Shown: positions 6,271-13,262 of the stretch, piece after piece | Numbering within the stretch: position 1 is the first letter of the stretch | How the letters are laid out: each line of letters begins with the position of its first letter | Origin: JAAXKN01 sp050259615 | Lineage (GTDB): Bacteria; Bacteroidota; Ignavibacteria; Ignavibacteriales; SURF-24 | Direction of reading: 5' to 3' | NCBI GenBank assembly: GCA_050259615.1 | Contig: JBLNAZ010000035.1 | Location: 1-13,262 of the forward strand | Length of the DNA stretch: 13,262 nucleotides | Notes under the pieces: generated by a model | Database searches by the model: none | Seen by the model: only the letters and a program-made list of their open reading frames with translations | What the model was told of the DNA's origin: nothing | Position numbers and translations under genes: made by a program

Positions 6271-8363
6271 AAAAATTAAAAATAGATTATCTGCCTAAAA
6301 GAAAACATACACAAATAGGAATTGTTGAATGGTTCAGAATAGGTGAAAAAGAAAGAGTTGAAAATATACTTTCCGACCTTAAGGCACTCGGCATACAGGA
6401 GATACGCACAGGATTTTCATGGGCTGAATGGTATACAAAAGAAGGAGAGGAATGGTATAAGTGGCTTGTTCCCCGCCTGAAAGAAGAAGTAAATATACTC
6501 CCCTGCTTCACATATACACCGCCCTACCTGGGCCTTGAACAGAAGGTTTCCTCTCCGCCCCGCAGCCCAAAGGACTATACGGGTTTTCTGGAATCCGTGC
6601 TGAAGGTTTTTGACGGCTATTTTGAATGGGCTGAACTCTGGAATGAACCTAACAACCTGAACGACTGGGACTGGAGGCTGGACCCGAACTGGGAGATTTT
6701 TACAGAGATGATTGGAGCGGCGGCACAGTACCTGAAGAAAAAAGACATTAAGACGGTCCTCGGCGGAATGTCACCCATCGATCCGAACTGGATTGAACTG
6801 CTCTGCCAGAGAAACATCATGCAGCACTTTGATGCCGTGGGTATTCACGCCTTCCCCGGCACGTGGGAATTTGACTGGAGCGGGTGGCCCGATGCAGTAA
6901 ACAAGGTGCGTGAAGTCTTAAACCGCAACAAAATGAATCCTGAGATATGGATTACAGCAGCAGGCTACTCCACCTGGCGGCACGACGAATTCCGCCAGCT
7001 CAGGAATTTCGCAAATTTCTTGGAAGCCCCCGTACAGCGCGCATACTGGCATTCGGCACAGGATATTCATCCCGACCTTCCCTATCAGGAAGTTTTCCAC
7101 GGCGACGAGCGCCATTACCACTTCGGCCTGAAGTACGCCGACGGGCGTCCAAAGCTTCTTTACCGCGTCTGGGCAAAGGAAGGCCTAAACGGCGTAAAGC
7201 ATATGGCCAGGTTCGGCACTATTAAAGACACAAACCTGACTGAAAAAGAAAAAGTTATAAATGTAAAGAAACATAAGGCGCCGGGAATTCAGAATCGTAA
7301 AAAAGATGAAAACCGCCCTGTGCTCATAACCGGAGGCGCCGGCTTTATTGGAACAAACCTTGCCCACAGGCTTCTTTCTTCAGGAACCCCCGTTATTGTA
7401 TTCGACAACCTTTCAAGGCCCGGAGTTGAAGAAAACCTGCAGTGGCTGATCAATACACACGGCGATCTCCTTCACGTTAAGGTTGCTGATGTGCGCGACC
7501 CGTATGCAGTGCGCGACTCGGTGCAGCAGGCAAAAAGCGTTTTTCATTTTGCAGCCCAGGTGGCTGTAACCACAAGCCTCGAAAATCCGGTAAACGATTT
7601 TGAAGTTAACCTGCGGGGAACCCTAAACGTGCTTGAAGCACTCAGGTCCTTAAGTAAACCGATCCCCCTGCTCTTTACTTCCACAAATAAGGTCTACGGT
7701 GAGCTGACCGATATTAAGATGCAGAAAGATACCACACGCTATGATCCGGTCGACGAGACAGTAAGAATGCAGGGAATCAGCGAAAAGAGGCATCTCGACT
7801 TTCATAGCCCATACGGGTGCTCAAAAGGTTCAGCGGACCAGTATATAATTGACTATGCAAGAATTTACAACATACCCAACGTCGTCTTCCGCATGAGCTG
7901 CATATACGGCACGCACCAGTTCGGAACTGAAGACCAGGGCTGGGTGGCTTTTTTCCTCCTTAAGGCTTTAAGAGACGAACCGATTACAATTTACGGCGAC
8001 GGACTGCAGGTAAGGGATATTCTTTTTGTGGATGACCTGATCGATGCAATGCTGAAAGCCCATGAACAGATAGACATAACACGCGGCAATGCGTACAATA
8101 TAGGCGGAGGTCCAAAAAACACGGTAAGCCTTGTTGAACTTCTGGATCTGATTGAGCAGCTGCACGGCAAGAAACCTCAAACTAATTTCAGAACCTGGCG
8201 CCAGGGCGACCAAAGGTACTATGTTTCAAATACTGAGTCTTTCCGTAGGGTTACCGGCTGGGTTCCGCAGATATCGGCCCCTGAGGGCGTTGAGAAACTA
8301 TATAACTGGCTCCTTAAGAACAGAAAAACCTCATATCACAGAATGAAAAAGGTGGCGCAATGA
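6267..8363 (+). CDS. Fusion: glycoside-hydrolase-like TIM barrel plus CDP-paratose-2-epimerase-type domain
   Basis: The product has 698 residues in two domains. Residues 1 to ~310 resemble a clan GH-A barrel of the beta-xylosidase (GH39-like) sort, with the acid/base motif ELWNEPNN (E127). The predicted nucleophile strand reads EIWITAAGYST, so the position expected to be Glu is Ala231 (codon 6957-6959, GCA). A charged linker spans ~311-349. Residues 350-685 are an extended SDR epimerase: TGGAGFIG (355-362), TSTNKVYG (471-478), Y516-x3-K520 in YGCSKGSADQY, and GTHQFGTEDQGW (548-559). The last three follow the CDP-paratose/CDP-tyvelose 2-epimerase pattern. There is no signal peptide, so the barrel is cytoplasmic with the epimerase. 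It overlaps both neighbours by four bases. Likely roles are nucleotide-sugar epimerisation, with the barrel serving as a sugar-binding or degenerate hydrolase module. The second domain is firm; its exact substrate is not. Confidence 0.88.
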   Translation: MKKLKIDYLPKRKHTQIGIVEWFRIGEKERVENILSDLKALGIQEIRTGFSWAEWYTKEGEEWYKWLVPRLKEEVNILPCFTYTPPYLGLEQKVSSPPRSPKDYTGFLESVLKVFDGYFEWAELWNEPNNLNDWDWRLDPNWEIFTEMIGAAAQYLKKKDIKTVLGGMSPIDPNWIELLCQRNIMQHFDAVGIHAFPGTWEFDWSGWPDAVNKVREVLNRNKMNPEIWITAAGYSTWRHDEFRQLRNFANFLEAPVQRAYWHSAQDIHPDLPYQEVFHGDERHYHFGLKYADGRPKLLYRVWAKEGLNGVKHMARFGTIKDTNLTEKEKVINVKKHKAPGIQNRKKDENRPVLITGGAGFIGTNLAHRLLSSGTPVIVFDNLSRPGVEENLQWLINTHGDLLHVKVADVRDPYAVRDSVQQAKSVFHFAAQVAVTTSLENPVNDFEVNLRGTLNVLEALRSLSKPIPLLFTSTNKVYGELTDIKMQKDTTRYDPVDETVRMQGISEKRHLDFHSPYGCSKGSADQYIIDYARIYNIPNVVFRMSCIYGTHQFGTEDQGWVAFFLLKALRDEPITIYGDGLQVRDILFVDDLIDAMLKAHEQIDITRGNAYNIGGGPKNTVSLVELLDLIEQLHGKKPQTNFRTWRQGDQRYYVSNTESFRRVTGWVPQISAPEGVEKLYNWLLKNRKTSYHRMKKVAQ

Positions 8364-9406
8364 ATGAAGAAAAACTAAAAACCAAAATTCAGGAAAATAT
8401 TTCAGGAGAAAAAACTGAAGCTGAAAAAGCTGAAAGCCTTTGGACCGATATAATGCGGAGCGCTATTTTCTCCGGCCCGGGCCAGATTGCCGTAAGGTAT
8501 GTAGCCAAGCCTGATCCCGCTGAAAATGAAGTACTGATTCACCTTTCAGGATGCGGCCTCTGCTCATCGAACCTCCCTGTTTATGAGGGAAGGCCGTGGT
8601 TTAATTATCCCTTTGAACCGGGCTCTCCGGGTCACGAGGGATGGGGTATAGTTGAAGCCGTGGGAACCGACGTCAGGGATTTTAAGAAAGGCGACCGCGT
8701 TGCTGCGCTTTCCTACCACGCCTTTGCGGAGTACGATGTTGCCCCGATGGACAGCGTGGTGAAGCTCCCTGAAGAATTAAAGGACAAACCATTTCCCGCT
8801 GAACCGCTGGGCTGTGCAATGAATATTTTTAAGAGGAGTGATATTCGGGAAGGCCAGACGATTGCAATAATCGGTATCGGATTTTTAGGCGCCCTTCTTA
8901 GTAATCTGGCTTCACTGGCCGGGGCAAGAGTTATTGCAATTTCAAGACGCCCCTTCTCGCTCGAAATTGCCAGAGAGTACGGCGCTTCTGAAACAATACC
9001 GATGGATGACCACTGGAGAATAATTGAAGAGGTAAAATCCCTTACAAGCGGTGAATTCTGCGACCGCGTCATTGAAGCAACCGGACATCAGTGGCCTCTG
9101 GACCTGGCCGGTGAGCTTACAAAGGTAAGAGGAAAACTTATTGTTGCCGGATATCACCAGGACGGGCCGCGGCAGGTAAACATGCAGCTCTGGAACTGGA
9201 GAGGCCTGGATGTGATAAACGCTCATGAACGCGAACAGAAAGTTTACATTGACGGGATCCGTTCGGCAGTTGACGCCGTGGTAAACGGAAAAATGGATCC
9301 GTTCCCTCTCATTACACATTCATACGGACTTGATCAGATAGGCGAAGCATTCCAGGTAACAAGCAGCAGACCAGATGGTTTTTTGAAGGCTGTAATTAAA
9401 TTTTAG
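8360..9406 (+). CDS. Zinc-type medium-chain dehydrogenase/reductase
   Basis: The 348-residue protein is of the alcohol/sorbitol dehydrogenase superfamily, oxidising or reducing a polyol, cyclitol or sugar carbonyl with NAD(P). Likely catalytic zinc ligands are C68 (in CGLCSSN), H91-E92 (GHEGWG) and C152 (EPLGCAMN). The nucleotide-binding loop is GIGFLG (172-177). The structural-zinc lobe with four cysteines is absent (ALSYHAFAEYD at that place), as in several sugar-acting members. The usual Asp after the first zinc Cys is Asn71. An N-terminal stretch of about 31 charged residues precedes the normal family start at MRSAIFSGPG (M32). Translation could begin there, but no ribosome-binding site is seen, whereas AAGGTGG precedes the start at 8360, which also overlaps the previous stop (ATGA). 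With the neighbouring Gfo/Idh enzyme it may interconvert keto and hydroxyl forms of the operon's sugar or inositol. The exact substrate is unknown. Confidence 0.87.
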   Translation: MNEEKLKTKIQENISGEKTEAEKAESLWTDIMRSAIFSGPGQIAVRYVAKPDPAENEVLIHLSGCGLCSSNLPVYEGRPWFNYPFEPGSPGHEGWGIVEAVGTDVRDFKKGDRVAALSYHAFAEYDVAPMDSVVKLPEELKDKPFPAEPLGCAMNIFKRSDIREGQTIAIIGIGFLGALLSNLASLAGARVIAISRRPFSLEIAREYGASETIPMDDHWRIIEEVKSLTSGEFCDRVIEATGHQWPLDLAGELTKVRGKLIVAGYHQDGPRQVNMQLWNWRGLDVINAHEREQKVYIDGIRSAVDAVVNGKMDPFPLITHSYGLDQIGEAFQVTSSRPDGFLKAVIKF

Positions 9407-9460
9407 TAACAGCAGAAAAGTTTAAGTGAGTCTGAAATAGCTAATAACGGGTGGAAAAGT

Positions 9461-10516
9461 ATGAATAATGAAGCACTGCAAAAAACTTTAAAGGCACCTG
9501 CGGCAGTCAAGCCGCGTCTGGGTTTTCTTGGCGTGGGCTGGATCGGAGGAAACAGAATGGAAGCCATGGTTAACAGCGGGAAGGCCAGGGCCCGTTATAT
9601 TGCAGATCCCGTTAATGAACTGGCGCTTACGGCAAAAAAGCTGGCCCCAAAGGCTGCGGTACTTAAAAACCTCAGAGAGCTCCTGAAAAAAACGGACGTT
9701 GAAGGAATTGTAATTGCTACGCCCAGCGCACTGCACGCCGAAGAAAGTATTATGGCACTGGAAGCAGGAAAAGCGGTCTTCTGCCAGAAACCCCTGGGGC
9801 GTAATAAAGAAGAGGTAATGCGCGTAATTGAAGCCGCACGGAAGGCGGACCGCCTTTTGGGTGTTGATCTATCCTACAGGTACTTAAACGGCATTCAGAA
9901 AATGAAACAGATAGTAAACGACAACGGCATTGGCCACATCTATGCCGTGGATCTTGTGTTCCATAACGCATACGGGCCCGACAAGGAGTGGTTCTATAAC
10001 CCGCAGCTCTCCGGCGGAGGGTGCGTTATTGATCTGGGAATCCACCTGATCGACCTCGCCCTCTGGATGCTTGGCTATCCGAAAGCAGAAAATATAACAA
10101 GCCGCCTTTTTGCCAAAGGCAAAGCATTTAAGGATACAGACAATTGTGTTGAGGATTATGCAGTGGCAAGAATTGACCTCGAAGGCGATACAACGGTGAA
10201 CCTCTCCTGCTCATGGAGGCAGTCGGCAGGCCGCGACGCGGTAATTGAAGCTTCCTTCTACGGCACCGAAGGAGGCCTGTCACTTAAAAACCTAAACGGA
10301 ACGTTCTACGACTTTAAGGCTGAACGGTACCGCTGGACGGCACATGAAACACTTGCCGAACCGCCGGAGGACTGGGGACCAGGGGCAGCCTTAAACTGGA
10401 TTGAACGCCTGGCACAAAGCACGAGGTATGACGCTGAAATTGAACACATAATAAAAGTAGCTGAAGTAATAGATGCAATATATGGAAGAAACACTCCCAT
10501 TAAAAAAAGTGATTAA
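9461..10516 (+). CDS. Gfo/Idh/MocA-family oxidoreductase
   Basis: The product is a 351-residue NAD(P)-dependent dehydrogenase of the glucose-fructose oxidoreductase / inositol 2-dehydrogenase family. The Rossmann loop is GFLGVGWIG (residues 21-29). TPSALHAEE (88-96) and CQKPLG (108-113) follow, then the C-terminal GGGCVIDLGIHLIDLALWML block (185-204). The inferred catalytic set is K110, D191 and H195, matching the Lys-Asp-His trio of inositol dehydrogenase. The usual C-E-K-P motif reads C-Q-K-P here. The start has a GGTGGAAA site just upstream. It lies 54 bp after the dehydrogenase gene and 28 bp before the preferred start of the glycosyltransferase. With ino1 nearby an inositol or keto-inositol substrate is a fair guess, but family members also act on nucleotide sugars, so the substrate stays open. 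Confidence 0.9.
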   Translation: MNNEALQKTLKAPAAVKPRLGFLGVGWIGGNRMEAMVNSGKARARYIADPVNELALTAKKLAPKAAVLKNLRELLKKTDVEGIVIATPSALHAEESIMALEAGKAVFCQKPLGRNKEEVMRVIEAARKADRLLGVDLSYRYLNGIQKMKQIVNDNGIGHIYAVDLVFHNAYGPDKEWFYNPQLSGGGCVIDLGIHLIDLALWMLGYPKAENITSRLFAKGKAFKDTDNCVEDYAVARIDLEGDTTVNLSCSWRQSAGRDAVIEASFYGTEGGLSLKNLNGTFYDFKAERYRWTAHETLAEPPEDWGPGAALNWIERLAQSTRYDAEIEHIIKVAEVIDAIYGRNTPIKKSD

Positions 10517-10544
10517 GCCCGGGGAGCATGGAAAGAATAGTATA

Positions 10545-11678
10545 ATGGCCGCATTATCATATAATCCTAAAAAATATTCTCAAGTCCGTCGTGTACTCAT
10601 GACTGCCGATGCGATAGGCGGAGTGTGGACTTATGTGCTTGAACTTTCAGATGCTCTGAAGCCATATGGGATTGAAGTATACCTGGCAACCATGGGAGCT
10701 CCTCTCAGCGCCCAGCAGAAAGAGACTATAAATAAAAGAGATAACGTTAAACTCTTTGAAAGTTCATACAAGCTGGAATGGATGGAGGACCCCTGGAGCG
10801 ATGTGGATGAAGCAGGCAAGTGGCTTCTGGATCTGGAAAAAGCACTCCAGCCCGACATCATTCATCTGAACGGTTATTCACACGCAGTACTCCCCTTCCA
10901 GGCCCCTAAACTTGTTGTCGGGCATTCATGTGTTTATTCATGGTACCACGCAGTAAAATACCATGCACCTCATGAGGCGTGGCATGAGTATAAAAGGAAA
11001 GTTGCAGAAGGACTTAAAAGTGCGGACCTGGTTACTGCGCCCACAAACTATATGCTTTCTCTTCTGGAACTGCACTATGGAAGTTTCAAATCGGCAGGAG
11101 CTGTCTATAATGCCCGCAGGGCAAAAGACTTTCTTCCCGGAATTAAAGAAGATGTTGTTCTTTCTGCAGGAAGGCTCTGGGATGAGGCAAAGAATGTTTC
11201 CATGCTGGCTTACATTGCCCCGCGACTTCAATGGCCTGTATATATGGCAGGAGAAAAAGAAGATCCCGAAGGGCGCTTTGTCCAGTTTTTTGACAACGTA
11301 AAATTACTGGGAAGACTCTCTTCCAAAGAGCTTGCAGGCAGGATGAAAAGGGCTTCCATATTCGCTCTTCCCGCACGCTATGAACCTTTCGGGCTTTCGC
11401 CGCTGGAAGCCGCACTCTCAGGCTGTGCGCTCGTCTTGGGCGACATACCGAGCCTCAGAGAAGTGTGGCAGGATGCCGCATGCTTTGTGAAGCCGGACGA
11501 CTACAATGCGCTTGAAAAAGCAATAAACACCCTGATTGATAATGAGGATTTAAGGATGAGTAACGTAAAAAAAGTGCGCCGGCGCGCTTTATACTTTACT
11601 CCCGAAAGGATGGCCAAAGGGTACCTTGCGCTTTATGAACGCCTGATGGCCAGAAATAAACATAAAGTATTTTATTAG
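10545..11678 (+). CDS. Glycosyltransferase family 4-like protein
   Basis: The 377-residue retaining glycosyltransferase has a GT-B fold and would move a sugar from a nucleotide donor to an acceptor. The N-terminal domain carries GGVWTYVLELSDAL (25-38), a typical GT4 acceptor-side loop. The C-terminal domain begins near SAGRLWDEAKN (207-217) and has the E-x7-E signature, E280 to E288 in EPFGLSPLE, which contacts the donor nucleotide. I chose the ATG at 10545 because GGAAAG lies nine bases upstream and it falls just before the family's usual first strand (RRVLMTADA). In-frame ATGs at 10473 and 10482 would overlap the previous gene by 35-44 bp and add about 21-24 residues without a good ribosome-binding site. 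There is no signal peptide or membrane segment, so it probably acts at the inner face of the membrane. Donor and acceptor are unknown. Confidence 0.88.
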   Translation: MAALSYNPKKYSQVRRVLMTADAIGGVWTYVLELSDALKPYGIEVYLATMGAPLSAQQKETINKRDNVKLFESSYKLEWMEDPWSDVDEAGKWLLDLEKALQPDIIHLNGYSHAVLPFQAPKLVVGHSCVYSWYHAVKYHAPHEAWHEYKRKVAEGLKSADLVTAPTNYMLSLLELHYGSFKSAGAVYNARRAKDFLPGIKEDVVLSAGRLWDEAKNVSMLAYIAPRLQWPVYMAGEKEDPEGRFVQFFDNVKLLGRLSSKELAGRMKRASIFALPARYEPFGLSPLEAALSGCALVLGDIPSLREVWQDAACFVKPDDYNALEKAINTLIDNEDLRMSNVKKVRRRALYFTPERMAKGYLALYERLMARNKHKVFY

Positions 11679-11698
11679 CAAGAACCTAAGATATCATG

Positions 11699-11731
11699 AC
11701 TTTTGGGGCGAGCGGCGCTCGCCCCAAAAGT
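11699..11731. repeat. Perfect 15-bp GC-rich hairpin between glycosyltransferase genes
   Basis: Arms 11699-11713 and 11717-11731 are fully complementary (each carries TTTTGGGGCGAGC or its complement) around a GGC loop. It lies in the 92-bp gap between two operon genes, 20 bp after one stop and 39 bp before the next start. The arms end in A/T runs that pair with each other, and no unpaired U-tract follows. It is therefore not a textbook terminator, though partial termination, mRNA stabilisation or an RNase processing site are possible. It is symmetric, so either strand can fold. The downstream ribosome-binding site (GAGGG near 11762) stays free. A decayed mobile palindrome is an alternative. 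Confidence 0.85.
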
Positions 11732-11770
11732 GTACGGTGATGAACAATGATTTTATAATATGAGGGCTGA

Positions 11771-12928
11771 ATGCAGATTGTTCTGTTTTATCACTCGATT
11801 GTCTCGGACTGGAACCATGGCAATGCACATTTCCTCAGGGGAATTGTGGCCGAGCTTATGCACAGGGGGCACGAAGTCAAAGTCTTTGAGCCGCAGGGCG
11901 GCTGGAGCCTCCAGAACCTGAAAGCGCAGTATGGCGAAGAACCTGTCCGTGAGTTTGAAAGAACCTTCCCGGAGATGAAAAGTACGGAGTATTCACTGGA
12001 AACGCTGGACCCGGGCCGTGAGCTTGACGGAGCACAGCTTGTAATTGTCCATGAGTGGAATGATCCGGCACTTGTAGGGAAAATAGGAAACCACAGAAAG
12101 TCAAACCCCGGATATAAACTTTTATTTCATGACACACACCACCGCTCGCTTTCTGAACCAGATAGGATGGCAATGTTCGACCTCTCGGGCTACGACGGTG
12201 TTCTTGCGTATGGCGAAGTTATAAAGGACATATACCTTTCAAAAGGATGGATTCAAAGAGCGTGGACGTGGCATGAGGCAGCAGACCTCAGAATATTCCA
12301 CCCCATTGAGGGGGTTGAAAAAACGGGTGACCTCGTATGGATCGGAAACTGGGGGGATGAGGAAAGAACGCAGGAATTATATGAGTACCTGATAAACCCC
12401 GTGAGAGAACTAAAGCTGAAGGCGCAGGTTCACGGTGTACGGTATCCCGAAAGCGCCATTGGAAATCTTCATGAGGCAGGAATTGAATATAAGGACTGGC
12501 TGCCGAACTATATGGTGCCGCAGGTTTTTGCACAGTTCAAAGTAACAGTCCATATTCCAAGGAAGCCTTATGTGGAAGTCCTTAAAGGCATTCCAACAAT
12601 CCGCCCCTTTGAGGCTCTCGCATGCGGAATCCCGCTGGTCTCTTCGCCTTGGGAAGATTCGGAAGGGCTTTTTAAAATTGGCGAAGATTTCCTGATGGCA
12701 CAAAACGGACAGGAAATGAAAAATTATATTAAAGAGATTTTGATGGACAGAAACCTCGCAGAGTCTCTTTCAAGGCACGGGCGCCTCACAATATTAAAAC
12801 GCCATACGTGCGCTCACCGCGTGGACGAGCTCCTTAACATATTTAAGCAGCTTAGCATTGAGTCAGCCTTCAGGCAGCAAGATGAGCCTTCTTCAGTTCA
12901 TTCAAATAAAAATGAGAGATTGAAATGA
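11771..12928 (+). CDS. CgeB-like glycosyltransferase, first copy
   Basis: The 385-residue GT-B-type protein is of the CgeB / Glyco_trans_1_2 sort. The N-terminal part has HGNAHFLRGIVAELMHRGHEV (16-36), the acceptor-side helix after the first strand, then VFEPQGGW. FHDTHHRS (119-126) follows, and the C-terminal donor-side block is IRPFEALACGIPLVSSPWED (277-296), diagnostic for this family. The length fits the family. It has a GAGGG site before the ATG at 11771 and a 4-bp ATGA overlap with the next gene. CgeB was first named for spore maturation, but homologues are common in polysaccharide and glycoprotein loci of non-spore-formers, which fits here. The hairpin upstream may set its expression relative to the earlier genes. 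Sugar and acceptor are unknown. The C-terminal ~30 residues are hydrophilic and low in complexity. Confidence 0.85.
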   Translation: MQIVLFYHSIVSDWNHGNAHFLRGIVAELMHRGHEVKVFEPQGGWSLQNLKAQYGEEPVREFERTFPEMKSTEYSLETLDPGRELDGAQLVIVHEWNDPALVGKIGNHRKSNPGYKLLFHDTHHRSLSEPDRMAMFDLSGYDGVLAYGEVIKDIYLSKGWIQRAWTWHEAADLRIFHPIEGVEKTGDLVWIGNWGDEERTQELYEYLINPVRELKLKAQVHGVRYPESAIGNLHEAGIEYKDWLPNYMVPQVFAQFKVTVHIPRKPYVEVLKGIPTIRPFEALACGIPLVSSPWEDSEGLFKIGEDFLMAQNGQEMKNYIKEILMDRNLAESLSRHGRLTILKRHTCAHRVDELLNIFKQLSIESAFRQQDEPSSVHSNKNERLK

Positions 12929-13262
12929 AAAGAGTTTTGAACATTGCTTTCTTCGGTTCGAGCCTGGTTTCAGCGTACTGGAATGGAGCGGCTACATACT
13001 ATAGGGGTATACTTAAGGCTCTTTATGAAAGAGGCCATAATATTACTTTTTATGAACCCGACTTTTTTGAACGCCAGCAGCACAGGGATATACCCGACCC
13101 CGAATATTCAAAAAGCGTGGTCTACCCGGCCTTTGATGAATCCGGCGTAAGAAAGGCTTTAGCGGACGCAGAAAGTTCAGACATAATTATTAAGGCCAGC
13201 GGCGTGGGGATTTTTGACGAGCTGCTGGAAAAGGAGGTGCTTAACTTAAGGCACGAAGGATC
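12925..13262 (+). CDS. CgeB-like glycosyltransferase, second copy (3' end outside window)
   Basis: Only the N-terminal 112 residues are visible; the frame is still open at the last base. It starts with KRVLNIAFFGSSLVSAYWNG, then an ATYYRGILKALYERGHNITF helix and strand (23-42) and YEPDFFE. This is the same layout as the N-terminal domain of the preceding gene (RGI-x-x-x-L-x-x-RGH-x-x-x-x-x-EP in both), so the two look like tandem paralogues of the CgeB-like glycosyltransferase family. The start overlaps the previous stop by four bases (ATGA), indicating translational coupling. The donor-side signature would lie outside the window, so the family call rests on the N-terminal half and the neighbour. 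Confidence 0.75.
   Translation, partial: MKRVLNIAFFGSSLVSAYWNGAATYYRGILKALYERGHNITFYEPDFFERQQHRDIPDPEYSKSVVYPAFDESGVRKALADAESSDIIIKASGVGIFDELLEKEVLNLRHEG

Noticed and set aside
12944..13150. A 68-residue plus-strand frame near the window end
   Set aside because: It is out of frame with the CgeB-like partial gene starting at 12925, which has the family motif and the ATGA coupling.

Overview
The window is a bacterial chromosomal segment of moderate GC with strong Shine-Dalgarno sites. AT-rich heptamer tracts and the protein styles (a large Ino1, CgeB-like glycosyltransferases, a small repeat protein of 4-fold beta-flower type) suggest the Bacteroidota/Ignavibacteriota side of the tree. That placement is an inference from style, not from a marker gene. 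No rRNA, tRNA, CRISPR array, transposase or integrase was seen.

Layout. (a) Positions 1-3084 lie on the minus strand. They hold two tandem, diverged copies of a membrane-anchored metallophosphoesterase, the distal one cut by the window edge, and upstream of them a small beta-flower-like protein. A strong minus-strand terminator follows the complete phosphoesterase copy, and a large imperfect stem-loop separates that copy from the small gene. A duplicated 33-bp stretch shows that the duplication carried the intergenic region with it. (b) Positions 3240-4770 are a self-contained plus-strand unit: sigma70-like promoter, myo-inositol-1-phosphate synthase (ino1), and a strong intrinsic terminator. 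(c) Positions 4771-5124 are a gene-free control region. It has an AT-rich inverted repeat, a near-consensus promoter with an in-phase direct repeat in its spacer, and a predicted leader of about 240 nt holding a perfect 12-bp stem and a perfect 14-bp palindrome. (d) Positions 5125-13262 are a tightly packed plus-strand operon: a sugar-nucleotide epimerase, a fusion of a glycoside-hydrolase-like TIM barrel with a CDP-paratose-2-epimerase-type domain, a zinc-type medium-chain dehydrogenase, a Gfo/Idh/MocA oxidoreductase, a GT4 glycosyltransferase, and two CgeB-like glycosyltransferases, the last cut by the window end. Three junctions are 4-bp ATGA overlaps. A perfect 15-bp GC-rich hairpin sits between the GT4 gene and the first CgeB-like gene.

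How the genes may work together. Two epimerase domains and two oxidoreductases would make or tailor an unusual activated sugar or cyclitol, and at least three glycosyltransferases would attach it. Ino1 next door supplies inositol phosphate, so an inositol-containing glycan or glycolipid is possible but unproven. The most notable points are the hydrolase-epimerase fusion, in which the predicted catalytic nucleophile Glu is replaced by Ala, the structured leader in front of the operon, and the duplicated phosphoesterases that share the same changes in their metal-binding motifs.
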